Notes under the pieces: model-generated
Databases searched by the model: none
The model's input: only the letters and a program-made list of their open reading frames with translations
Told to the model about the DNA's origin: nothing
In this document: positions 45,076 through 55,358 of the stretch, piece by piece
How the letters are laid out: every line of letters starts with the position of its first letter
Position numbering within the stretch: the stretch's first letter is position 1
DNA from: Amyloporia xantha
Lineage: Eukaryota > Basidiomycota > Agaricomycetes > Polyporales > Adustoporiaceae
DNA length: 64,000 nucleotides
Direction of reading: 5' to 3'
Assembly (NCBI GenBank): GCA_036971615.1
Contig: JAYKKR010000028.1
Coordinates: 248,001-312,000, forward strand
Made by a program: the position numbers and the translations under genes

Positions 45076-46004
45076 AGACGATCCATATGCATCACCTATG
45101 TCCTACGATTTCTTCAGTTGTGAAAGCAAGAGCTGGCTACTCTCATCTGAATTCTGTAAGCAGTCTAGTACTTAACCGCCACCATCCTTAAAAGGTCTTC
45201 TTCGAAGGCAATTTGTGCGAAACCCATCGAAATTTCACGACGGTATTGTACTTTATGCTTTGATTTACCCATTGTCTAATGATAGTTCAGTATTTTCCCT
45301 GTTATATTTTTATCGCGACTGTGCATGACACGAGACATCTACAGACGATTGGAGCTATTTTCGTCGAGAAACGCATGTATAATCACGTTGTTCAGTCTAA
45401 ATTATAGAAAGACCGACCCTTGGACCGACCCGAGCGCTGAATCCGTTCTCGATCACAGGAGAGTGGGTGTCTTGCTGAAGTGCTTTTCGACTCGATAAAT
45501 ATTCTCAACTCGAAACCTCCTGCTTGTGACCGCATGATCTGTCAAAGTCTCAAGACCGGAGTTCGCAACGCGGCAAAACATACCCGGCGGGCGTGTAAAA
45601 GTGGTTGTGGGGCAAGCGCACGCGCCGCTACTGCGCAGCACTCGGCAGCGTCTGCATTGCAACGTTCCTTGCTTGCGAATGACGTTCTTATGGCTGTCGT
45701 GCCGCATGCCAGAATGTCATATATAATACCCTTTCTTGTGCTCCTCCCAGTCTGACTCTTCCGCTTTGCATCCGCTCTTCTAACCTTACGCCACTGCCCG
45801 GTACCTTCCCGTGACTTGGGCTGACATCTAGATCAGGATCATTTGTCTGGCAATTGGAAATTTGTCTGCTCGGCTTTGCCTAAATTGCATTGCATTCCGG
45901 AATCAGTGTAACGCCGTCCAGGTGTGCAACCGCGCAGCCCGCACTCTTCTCTCTTGAGCTTGAACACCCACGACACTGTAATTCCTGTTATTTATCGAAA
46001 GAAC
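45076..46004. other. Intergenic region upstream of the GH16 gene
   Basis: No gene supported. A TATA-like CATATATAATACC occurs at about 45718, roughly 285 bp before the GH16 start codon. Confidence 0.45.
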
Positions 46005-47581
46005 ATGAAGTCCGCTCTGGTCGCAGCAGCACTCTTTTCTGCCCCGGCATTCGCCTCGTACAGTCTCGTGAAGACATTCGAGGGCCAAAATTTCTTTGAC
46101 GGGTGGGTATTCTATGGCAACTACGACAACACGACCGAAGGTGCGTCAGTTCCAAACCCGGACATATCGTGTATCCAAAGGATTAGTGCTCACTGTTCCG
46201 CTGGGCAGGCGACGTCAACTACTTGAACGAGTCAGCCGCTACGACAGACCACCTCGCATACGTGACCAGCGCAGGCCAGGCCATCATCAAAGTAGACAAC
46301 ACCAGCAAGGTCATTTACGAAAACAAGCGAGACTCGGTGCGTACACACCTGCACTCTGCGTGCACGCCGCAGTACTCATCGCCGACCCTCCCCGCAGGTC
46401 CGCATAACGACAGAGGACTACTTCCCCGCGGGCAGCGTCATTCTCTTTGATGCCACGCACCTCCCCTACGGATGCTCCGTACGTCCTCTTGGAACCGCGC
46501 TCTCCCCGTCGGCGCCTTTCCTGACCGTCTCGGGCGTTCGCAGATTTGGCCGAGCTTCTGGACCAAGGCCCAGCACTGGCCGCAGGGTGGCGAGATCGAC
46601 ATTCTCGAGGGCGTGAATGGCATGACCGCGAACCAGATGGCGCTCCACTCTGATAGCGGCTGCAGCGCGACGTCCGGTGCAAACGCCTCGGGCACGCTTA
46701 CCAACACGAACTGCTCCGCTGCTGCGGGGTGCACCTACGTGAGTGTCTTTGCATGTTCGCGCTGCAAAATTTGACATGCGGCTCCCTTGCAGGAAGAGAC
46801 GAAGCCGAACAGCTATGGCGCGGGCTTCAATTCGGCTGGTGGAGGCGTGTGGGCGACACTCTTCGATAACTCCGGCATCTCGATATGGTTCTGGAGTGTG
46901 AGTGGTCATGCATGCTGTCATCCCTTCCGGAATTAATGCGGTGGGCGAGTAGCGCTCGGATGTGCCGTCATCCGTCTCCTCGGCAGGCTCGTCCCTCGAT
47001 GTGTCTGACTGGGGCACACCGTCGGCGAACTACCCGTCCTCCTCGTGCAACATTGAAGAGTATTTCGCGCCCCAGCAGATTGTGATCGATATCACGCTAT
47101 GCGGTGACTGGTTTGTCGAATTTAGTATTTGAATTCTACAATGTCTGAAGCGTCAACACGCACCAGGGCCGGCCTGTCGCAGATCTACCCCGAAACCTGC
47201 CCGATTGTCGGCGCCGCGACGGCCAATTCTTCCTCTTGCGTGCGCAGTCCAACTCTGATTACTGTCTATGGAAGCTTAATTCCCCCTTTCCAAATTTAGT
47301 ACCTGCAAAACGTCGTGAACGCCGGAAATCAGACCGCGCTCTCTCAAGCCTATTTCGAGATCAATTCCGTCAAGGTGTACAACGCGAACGGCACCGTCGT
47401 CTCGCCCTCGGGCTCTTCGTCGTCCGTCTCCCCTACAAGTACGGGCGCTACGGGCAGCAACTCGAGTTCGGGGTCTCAGAAGTCGGCTGCTCTTGCGAGC
47501 TTCAAAGTACAGGAAGGGATGGGGCGGTTGGGTGTGTTCATGGCAAGCGTCGCCGCGCTGGCTGTGTGGACGCTATTGTAA
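46005..47581 (+). CDS. GH16 family glucanase, secreted, probably GPI-anchored
   Basis: Eight exons, 385 aa: 46005-46140, 46209-46336, 46398-46478, 46544-46738, 46793-46897, 46953-47110, 47167-47239, 47300-47581. A signal peptide (MKSALVAAALFSAPAFA) is followed by the GH16 sandwich domain. The catalytic signature GEIDILEG is at residues 131-138, with E132 as nucleophile, D134 helper and E137 acid/base. WPSFWTKAQHWPQGG precedes it, as in laminarinase-type members. The C-terminus is a Ser/Thr/Gly-rich linker and a hydrophobic tail (LGVFMASVAALAVWTLL), fitting a GPI anchor. GH16 enzymes of this type cleave beta-1,3 or mixed beta-1,3/1,4-glucan; in fungi they remodel the cell wall or digest plant or fungal glucan. 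The exact linkage preference cannot be read from the sequence. Confidence 0.93.
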
Positions 47582-48260
47582 GTGCGTTGTATTCAAGTCT
47601 GCCATAGAGGAAGGGCGAGTGTGCAACCCTACGGATACATCGTGCTGTCGATCTCGTCTCGACCTCCTGTCAGGAATACAGTCATTCTCTTGTACATGGA
47701 CTAGGACTTTTGTGTGTACAGGCGACGATGATATAATATATACCTTAGTCGTATACTTACCTCTATTACATGTGTGTGCGACCCGCTTATTTATGGTCTG
47801 AAGCCTCTCAAATATATGTGTGTCAGTTTGTTCCAATATATATATGAAACAATAAAATTTGACGGTGGTAGAATGCGAAATTTTGAATTGCTACCGCGGG
47901 GGGCCATTGTCAGCGATACTCAATAGACTAGAGAGGCCTAGGGGGAAAGCCTCAAATATAAACAGAAATGAGAGAAAAATGCACGGGCGCTCTGAATCAG
48001 GTTTCCCATTTACTAAGCGTTCCATAATGATGTGGCGGTGGAAGTTCACTCTTTTCCTCCTTGCGAGCGCATTTTGTCGGAGATTTCCAGACCGGTTTGC
48101 AATGGTTTGTAATGGCACTCAACGTCTAAGCGTTTTCGGCTCGATTACAATCCATCACAATCACTGTGACGCCGTTGCAACGCCATTGCAATGCCATTGT
48201 AATGACCCTGATGACTTTATAAGGCAATTGTAACGGAAATTCATGCTCAAAATGAGTCAC

Positions 48261-48302
48261 AATGTCACTCAATGTTATCAAAATGTCACTCAATGTTATC
48301 AC
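48261..48302. repeat. 21-bp tandem duplication
   Basis: AATGTCACTCAATGTTATCA plus one base at 48261 and again at 48282, with a degenerate partial copy before it. Confidence 0.8.
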
Positions 48303-48383
48303 AATATTTCGAGATTGCAATTGATGCAGGAAACTTCCGACATTCCCAAATGAGGCATTTTCGTCGGGAGGTGAGCGCGTTTA

Positions 48384-48391
48384 TCACGTGA
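48384..48391. promoter_or_regulatory. TCACGTGA site upstream of the OXA1-like gene
   Basis: Perfect 8-bp palindrome, the preferred extended E-box of Cbf1-type bHLH factors, 142 bp before the ATG at 48533. The Cbf1-like gene lies 5 kb away. Confidence 0.5.
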
Positions 48392-48532
48392 TTCCCGTTT
48401 CGGATCGGGCGCTTCAAGCTCTAAGCTCTTGCGACGGACACTGGCCAGCACTGTCAGTGCAAAGTCTTTCGAGCTCGGGAATTGGCTTTGGCACCTCGCT
48501 GAGAAAACTTCGACAAGAAGTGAGTGAGGAAC

Positions 48533-49990
48533 ATGTCTTGCATCAATCGGCTAGGGTCCGTAAGGTGTGTCTCAAGCTCACATTTCTCAGGCAGCCGTCT
48601 AACGCACACTATGCATATGCGGGTAGGATACCGCGACATGCTGTATGCCACTCTCAAGCTCGACTGTTCACAGTCACTGTACTACAGGTATGATTACACC
48701 TGGACCAGAGAAGCGAGCATTTTCTGAAGCCCACGTAGCGGGTGAGACCGTCTCCCATACCAAAGGAGGTATATGCGCTCCGATCACATTCCCGTAGTCT
48801 CTGGTGGTCGTCTTCTCCAAAATTGCCTCCAGTAGAGTCTGCCCAGGAGCAGCCCGCCACAGATGTGGTGCCTGGTGTACCTCCAGTCTCAGAATCACCC
48901 GCAGTAGAGTCGACGAGCACGGTCTCGTCAACTAGTACTCTCGACTCCCCCTCTCTAACGGGCTCCACGCTTCCCGATACTTCGACTGATGTCTCTCTGC
49001 CTGACGTATCTGCGGCACTCCCCACTCTGTCACCACTGCACTACGGTGACTTGGCTGCGCTAGGACTCGCGGGATGGACGCCAGCTGGTCTATGTCGATG
49101 GGGTATGGAATTGCTGCAAGTATCCACAGGAATGCCATGGTTCTGGACAATCGTCGGCGCGACTTTGATTTCGCGGGTGGTGCTATTCCCCTTCGCAGCG
49201 AGGTCAATGCGGTCGACGGCGGCATTAGCACCGCATCAGGACGAGATTAACGACCTGCGACAGAAGATGACGGCCGCGCAGCAGAGCCGGGACATGCTCC
49301 AGCTGCAAAGCGTGGCGATGAAGCAGCAGATAATATACGAGAAGGCGGGCGTGAGCATGGCCAGTATGGCTATTTTGCCGATCGTTCAGCTGCCGGTGAC
49401 GCTGGGGATGTTCTTCGGTGTGAAGAAGCTCTGCGACTTCCCTCTCGAGCAACTGAAGGACAGCGGGGTGTCGTTCATCCCAGACTTGACGGTCGCTGAT
49501 CCGACCGGCATTCTACCCGTTATGACTGCAGTCGCGATGAACATCCAGCTCTCCGTACGTGTTCTTGTAGCTTTTTAGGGTTGCGTACTAAATTGACCTT
49601 TGCTTAACAAGGTCGGCGCACGGGACATGATGACTGCCCCTCATATGGCACACATGATCAACCTCTTCCGCGTTCTGTCCCTCGTCGGTATTCCGCTGAT
49701 GTGGAATCTTCCCTCCGTAAGTACACTGTATAGTATGCCACGACGTCCGTTGTTAACGTTACATTTAGGGCGCTCTGGTATATGTCATCACGAGCATTGT
49801 AGGGATGACGCTGCAAAGTGCAATCCTTCGGAGTACAACAGGGCGGAAGTTACTTGGTATCCCCATCTTGCAAAAGCAGCATGAGACAAAAGGTGCATCC
49901 TTCAAGGAGTCAATAGACTACGCCAAACAGTGGTGGCAGGAGAAAAAGGCGGAGCAGGAGGCAGCGATCAAGGGTAGTAGGCGGAGATAA
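48533..49990 (+). CDS. OXA1: Mitochondrial inner-membrane insertase, Oxa1/YidC family
   Basis: Four exons, 410 aa: 48533-48622, 48739-49554, 49612-49716, 49769-49990, phases agree. The first exon is a typical mitochondrial presequence (Ser/Arg/Cys-rich, no acidic residues: MSCINRLGSVRCVSSSHFSG). A Ser/Pro-rich region precedes the conserved core: GMPWFWTIVGATLISRVVLF, FPFAARSMRSTAAL, then the coiled loop with HQDEINDLRQKMTAAQQSRD, then further membrane segments (ASMAILPIVQLPVTLGMFF; MINLFRVLSLVGIPLMWNLP; ALVYVITSIVGMTLQSAIL). The C-terminal tail is basic (KQWWQEKKAEQEAAIKGSRR), as expected for ribosome binding in the matrix. Oxa1 inserts mitochondrially made and re-exported proteins into the inner membrane. 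The first intron donor (GTAGGA) is weak but its phase fits. Confidence 0.9.
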
Positions 49991-50319
49991 TTTACCGCTG
50001 GGGCGATCTATAAGTAGCGTATCAATTCCATTAATTCACTGGTATCCCCTGCTCTATATCCTAACGTCTCGACTCTCGAGGGAATTGTCGGCTTCCTTTC
50101 ATTGAAGCAGCAACAGCCTACTACTGAGTGCTCAGTGGACAGTGGCGGACACAGCTTTCGGGCGTCTATTCAGTGTTGAAGTCAACTTCCAAGATCTATT
50201 TGACTTGCCCTAAACTTGATAATCAAAGACCACCAGCACTTTTTTTACCGCTCGAAACCAGCTCGTTGCTGTTTTTCATTCAACTCATCGATCCCCTCCT
50301 CTCCCCCTTCCATTGAGCA
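49991..50319. other. Short intergenic and promoter region between OXA1 and the eEF1B gene
   Basis: Tandem orientation; the last 100 bp before the eEF1B start are pyrimidine-rich (CCCCTCCTCTCCCCCTTCC), typical of strongly expressed fungal genes. Confidence 0.5.
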
Positions 50320-51388
50320 ATGTCCGTTGATCTTGCAAAGCTCGAGTCCCACCTGGCCACCAGATCCTATGTTGAAGGGTGAGTTTACAACTTCCTTACC
50401 GCAGTCCAAAGAAGGACTTTCTATGATGAGTTTTCGCTATGGTCCGTGTTTCCAAGAAGCGACTAGACACCGCTGCTCAAGCGTGCCGACAACTATTACC
50501 TAGCCTACTGATACTTTTGCTCCTTCCTAATCGTTTGCAATCGTAATTTCGGAACTGATTTTCCCCTCTATAGCTACACGCCTTCACAGGCTGATGTACA
50601 CGTCTTCAAGGCCATTTCCTCAGCTCCCAGTGCCTCTGCCTACCCCCATGTAGCCAGATGGTATACGCACATCCAGTCGTACGCATCGGAGCACGCTTCG
50701 CTGTCTGGATCTAGCAAGGCGGGCGAGGCATTCATTGGCACTGCTTCCTCTGCACCTGCGGCTGCCGCAGAAGACGACGACGACGAGGTCGACCTCTTCG
50801 GATCTGATGACGAGGAGGACGCAGAAGCAGAACGTCTCAAGGCTGAGCGTGTTGCCGCGTACAATTTGAAGAAGGCTGCGAAGCCGAAGACCGTCGCCAA
50901 GGTTCGCCTTTCCTCCTACCTTAGTAGACCTCTTGTAGCGGGATCCATGTCATGTATCTACACTCTGAATCTCCAAATTATTGACATGACCTTTTTTGCG
51001 ATATCGTAGTCGGTTGTCACCTTCGAGGTGAAGCCTTGGGATGACGAGACGGACATGGCGAAGCTTGAGGAGAGTGTACGGTCGATTGAGATGCCCGGTC
51101 TCGTCTGGGGTGCTAGTAAGCTCGTTCCCATCGGATATGGTATCAGGAAGCTCCAGATCACCCTCGTCGTCGGTACGTTCATTTACCCACCGTTCCTTTG
51201 CAAAGCTTGTCTCATTTTCGGGTATTTTCGCAGAGGACGAGCTTGTCTCGTTGGATGACCTCCAGGAGAAAGTTGCCGAGTTCGAAGATTATGTCCAGAG
51301 CTCGGATATTGCTGCCATGCAGAGTGAGTGCTAAGTTTCTGTTCGTTAGTATGAATGCCTATTGAACAAAATTTCTCCAGAGCTGTAA
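50320..51388 (+). CDS. EFB1: Translation elongation factor eEF1B, nucleotide-exchange (beta) subunit
   Basis: Five exons, 215 aa: 50320-50378, 50574-50901, 51010-51172, 51234-51323, 51381-51388. The N-terminal part ([34 protein letters not shown]) matches the short GST-C-like start of eEF1B-beta. An acidic stretch with a CK2-type site ([16 protein letters not shown], residues 87-102) leads to the conserved GEF domain ([61 protein letters not shown]). It exchanges GDP for GTP on eEF1A in the cytosol. The final exon codes only the end of K, L and the stop, a known feature of such genes. The CT-rich promoter fits high expression. Confidence 0.96.
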
Positions 51389-51927
51389 GCGGTGTATCTC
51401 ATCATCCCGTGGTTCTGTGATGGTTTCGGAGGGTTTTTAGGAAGAAGTCGTATATCATCTGTTGTATGAATCTAAACAATTGTGTAGCATGATTTGTACA
51501 CATGAAGAACAATCTCATACATATCATCGAATCGAATATGGGAATACTTACTTGAACATAGGTCGGCATTGCTCCAAGGTTCCTTCTCACCGTTCGTACG
51601 TAACGTGACTTATTTTCAACGAAAAGCGGTCTGTGCGCCCGACGCCCATGGCAACGTCGCGTCGAGAATCTCGAAAGACACAAGTTGTTCTGCAGAGTAC
51701 GGTCAGCTTATTGTAGCGATACAACGGTGATTGCTGCCCTGTCTGAGCAGGAAACGTCGGCTTGAGCGTACTTACGCGTGAGGCTAACGCCAAGACCACG
51801 TGGTCGCTAGGGCGACAAAAGCAAGACAAAACATTGTAAAATCCTGCTCTTCCCGCAAAGACTACATTTCCCCTACCGCCGTCGTCGTCGACATTAAAGA
51901 ACCCGTCCACTCGTTGAGCTTCACGAC
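51389..51927. other. Intergenic region
   Basis: No gene seen; minus-strand frames here are not supported by splice context. A CCACGTGG palindrome lies near 51797. Confidence 0.5.
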
Positions 51928-52944
51928 ATGAAATCTATCGCAGTCATACCCCTTCTTGCTGCGGTGGCTCTCGCCTCATCCTCCTCGGTAAATTTCAGAC
52001 ATTGATCCCCAGCGAGCGCGCACTAAACATATGTATAGTCTTCCGCACTCATTCCTTCAGGAATCAGCTCGAATTGTACGACATTCCTTACGTCGTTCAA
52101 TCAAGACACAAGTCTCGCGAGCTGCACCACGCCGCTCATCGCCGCAACCTCCCAGTTTGGACCCAGCGCGAACAGCACCTCCAACCCAACCGCATCCACC
52201 GTCGAAAGCGCGCTCGGGACGCTCTGCAACTCGGCGTCGTCATGCTCGTCCACAACCATCCGCTCGCAGCTGGCAAACTTCTACGCTGCATGCACCCCGG
52301 AGCTCACGTCGGACGCGAACGAGGCGGTCCTCAGTATGTATGACGTACTGTACTCGCTTGTCCCGCTCTCCCAGGCGATGTGCAGCAAGGACGACAGCGG
52401 GAAATACTGCGTGATGGACATTGCGTCGGCAGGCACAAACTCGTCCGGGACGAACAACGGCGCATCGAGCTCGGGGAGCGGCGCCTTCTCCACGATCTCC
52501 CAGTACCTCTGGAACTCGGCGTCCAGCACGACCTCCTCTGTATCCAAGCGCGACTCCTCGCAGACCCCGATCGCCATCGTCCCGAACGTGACTACGTTCA
52601 ACGATAACAACGTCCTGTTCCTGTTCTTGTCGCCGAACCTGACCTCGTCCGAACTGTGCACCGCCTGCGCGCGCAACGTGCTCACGTCGTACATCACCTT
52701 CGAGTCAAACGTCCCCTATGCACCCGGCATGTCCGCGAGCACGCTCATGAAGGGCCAGAGCACACTGTACTCGGCCGTCGAGAGCACGTGCGGTTCGAGC
52801 TTCCTGACTGGCGCTGCACAGGCCGCTGGTGGTCTCTCGGGCGGTTTGCTTGGCTCTGCTGCACCCGGAACCGTTGTCAGTAGCGTTGCGGCCGCCGGTG
52901 CCGTCATTGGTGCAGGGCTTCTCGCGGTCGTTGCTATGTTCTAA
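51928..52944 (+). CDS. Secreted GPI-anchored protein, DUF7729-like
   Basis: Two exons (51928-51987, 52039-52944), 321 aa. A signal peptide (MKSIAVIPLLAAVALASSSS) ends at the intron. The mature part is Ser/Thr/Asn-rich with spaced cysteines (SNCTTFLTSFNQDTSLASC, ALGTLCNSASSC, FYAACTPELT, LCTACARNVLTSYITFES) and a QTPIAIVPNVTTFNDNNVLF segment. The C-terminus is small-residue-rich and hydrophobic (VAAAGAVIGAGLLAVVAMF), fitting a GPI signal. The cysteine layout is what I remember of a basidiomycete surface-protein family named DUF7729; no activity is known. Likely on the plasma membrane or cell wall. Confidence 0.85.
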
Positions 52945-53774
52945 TGCAGGTATCAAGAGTTAGGCGGGGAAGGCTGTGATGGGTTGTTCTTTGGAGATGA
53001 TCTTGCTGTGCATCTGTGGTGATGAGAGCCACGAGTTGCTTTTCCTTACACACACCACGTATACCCCATGCAGTTCACGGACTCGAGCTAGGTGGCAGAT
53101 AATAGCATTGTTGCGGTTTTGAATGTCTTCGGCGTTCGCGCGTATGATGGACTCTGGAGTCGGTGAATGCCGCTTTGAGAAGCTTTGAGGTGACCACGTA
53201 TACCTAAATCTAGTGGGATGTTATGCTCAGCACGTACTTAGTGCATACAGCGACCTCAGGCTTGGGCAAGCTCCTCTGTTTAATACAAGTCTACTCATCA
53301 CCAGTTGGCTGTTCCAACAAGCACCGGATAATGCTCATTAACTATCGACGAGTAAAGGATTGCAGATAGGGGTTCCTCTTCTTCCCATATAACTTGCCTT
53401 GGAAGACTCCTCTGGGAGCTGGCCAAGGTGAATATCGGATAAGACCCTTTGCTGAACGAAGCATTTAAACGTTCTACACCCTTTCGACCTTCAAAGCAGG
53501 CGGCCGGCGTGCATTCTGAAGAAGCCTCCGCTATCCAGTGGTTTGCATCGTATGGACATGGACGCCCCGGATATACGGCGTCGAATAACGAACAGCCGCA
53601 CCGGACACAATCCATCTCATCATTTATACAGGTATACAACCCGTATGATCGAAGTCCTGAATAAAATGCGTTCGTTGAGGTTGATCACTGCCATACTAGG
53701 GGACACCGCTCTGACTCATTCTTTCCGGAAGATGTAAACGAAATAGGTCGGGCCATTTGAGACTGTTGCATAGC
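52945..53774. other. Intergenic region
   Basis: Short frames on both strands; none supported. Confidence 0.5.
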
Positions 53775-54248
53775 ATGTCAGAGCTGATAGAATGCATTGC
53801 CCGTTGTCTAGTCGAACTGCGAGCGAGGCAAAGGACCTTCGACGGCGCATATGCTCGAAGCGCGTTGGGCAATCTCGGGTACGCCCTCGCCATCTTGCGT
53901 CTCTTTGACAAGCGATTCGTCCACAGTGAGTAAAAAGTACATGGACGTCCTCAAACCATATTCATCGAACGTGTCACCCCAGTTGGCATTGTGTACACGG
54001 TGCTCGCTGCTCTCCTCTTCATATTCGCATTTATTCGCCAACGCCACTCCCGCCACGATTTTGCCGACGAGTACAGGCCGAATCCAGGAGAGCATCCTAT
54101 TCCAACCGTTGGGCAGACTGGAAAGAGAATTTACGGGCGCCCCTTCGTCACAGCGGGATGGATCGTGGTGGCAGTAACTACCGTCGTCGCGCTCGTGGAG
54201 ATCGGCCTGCTGGTATTGATATTGAAGATCGACCTTACGGCTGGTTGA
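53775..54248 (+). CDS. DUF202-type small membrane protein
   Basis: Two exons (53775-53925, 53983-54248), 138 aa, phase 1 junction. It starts MSELIECIARCLVELRARQR and continues TFDGAYARSALGNLGYALAI, LRLFDKRF, then a transmembrane segment (IGIVYTVLAALLFIFAFIRQ), an RHSRHDFADEYRPNPGEHP loop and a final membrane helix (GWIVVAVTTVVALVEIGLLV). The order R-x-x-x-A-x-x-x-LG-x-AL-x-I-L-RLFD, helix, H-x-x-DFAD, GRPFVTAGW is that of fungal DUF202 (YidH-like) proteins. Function unknown; DUF202 also occurs in the vacuolar polyphosphate VTC complex, but no such role can be assigned to a stand-alone copy. An extra N-terminal exon is possible, as family members are often longer. Confidence 0.8.
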
Positions 54249-55358
54249 CGGTGCACGTTCGATTTTCTGCCTTCACGCTCTTCCGCCACTATTATACTTT
54301 GTTCCCATCTAATATTTACATCTGCATTCCTCATCGCGACTACTTGACTTCCGGCCGCGCGCCGCACATGTCCAATGCTGATTATTATGTGTCGCATCAA
54401 AGGTACTGCTTCTCATCTGTCGGTTATTATTAGCACCCAAGTTCGTTCCGGACTAGCCAGATGAAATGTACGGCGGCATTCGTATTACATTGCCTCTCCT
54501 CCTTGCGCTCATGAGTATGACCCCTCGCGCTGGACTGATGGGGTCGCTCACGAGGACATGGATCCTACCTTTTCTTCAGGTATGTACATATCTGTACCTG
54601 CGATTGTCCCTTCTTTTACGTGCTGCTATTCCGGCAGTGCCCACGCCAACTTGTGCTCGCCGGCAGATATTTCATCTGATATAAATTCTTATATCCCTCA
54701 ACATGCATCGCTGTATCTAGGTTCTCTGTCTAGTGTCATCGGCAAGCTTTGACAGTTCGTGCATCAGGAATGCCCTTCACAATAATGTCATGACTTGGTT
54801 TGTCTACTAGGCTCCATGGACTCGACTTGACTGACTACCTCTCGGCTATAATCCACTATAATTGGTGTGAACTCTTATTTACCCGGCAGTCCCTTTGCAG
54901 GAGCTACCGACATTTGTGCTGGGAAGTCATCTACGTTCAAGAATAAGTCAAACTAGTGTCGTCAGCGAAACCGGGTAGATCCTTCTCTAACATCAAGTCA
55001 ATAATGAACACTCTGAATTGACTCTGACCGTGAATAGTCGGCAATGCTGTATTGGTGGGATAGATCGACTTCGACCAGGAGAGACTGCTCAATATGTACG
55101 AATGAACTGGGTATCCAGATGTACAAACCAAGACAGCCCAAGGCTAGTCTGGACTAGTATAGACATGTACCAGAGCAAGCATAAATAATAGCATGGATGG
55201 TAAACGCGCGGCGATAGAGGTGTGTTGTTCCTAGTATACACATAGCACTGTGACTGAAACCAAGCCGCAAACACGGAGAACGTATGTAAATGAGGGTGTA
55301 TGACTTGCCATTGCCAGCGCCTGCGTTGGCATGGCAGGAATGTCCAACATGCGGACAC
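54249..55358. other. Intergenic region
   Basis: A frame at 54466-54684 starting MYGGIRITLPLLLALMSM has a hydrophobic start but no supporting structure. Nothing else seen. Confidence 0.4.

Larger units (their letters stand above)
47582..48532. other. Intergenic region with short AT-rich repeats
   Basis: Contains 21-bp direct repeats at 48261-48302 and several CAATGCCATTG-like palindromic words around 48170-48200. No gene. Confidence 0.5.
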
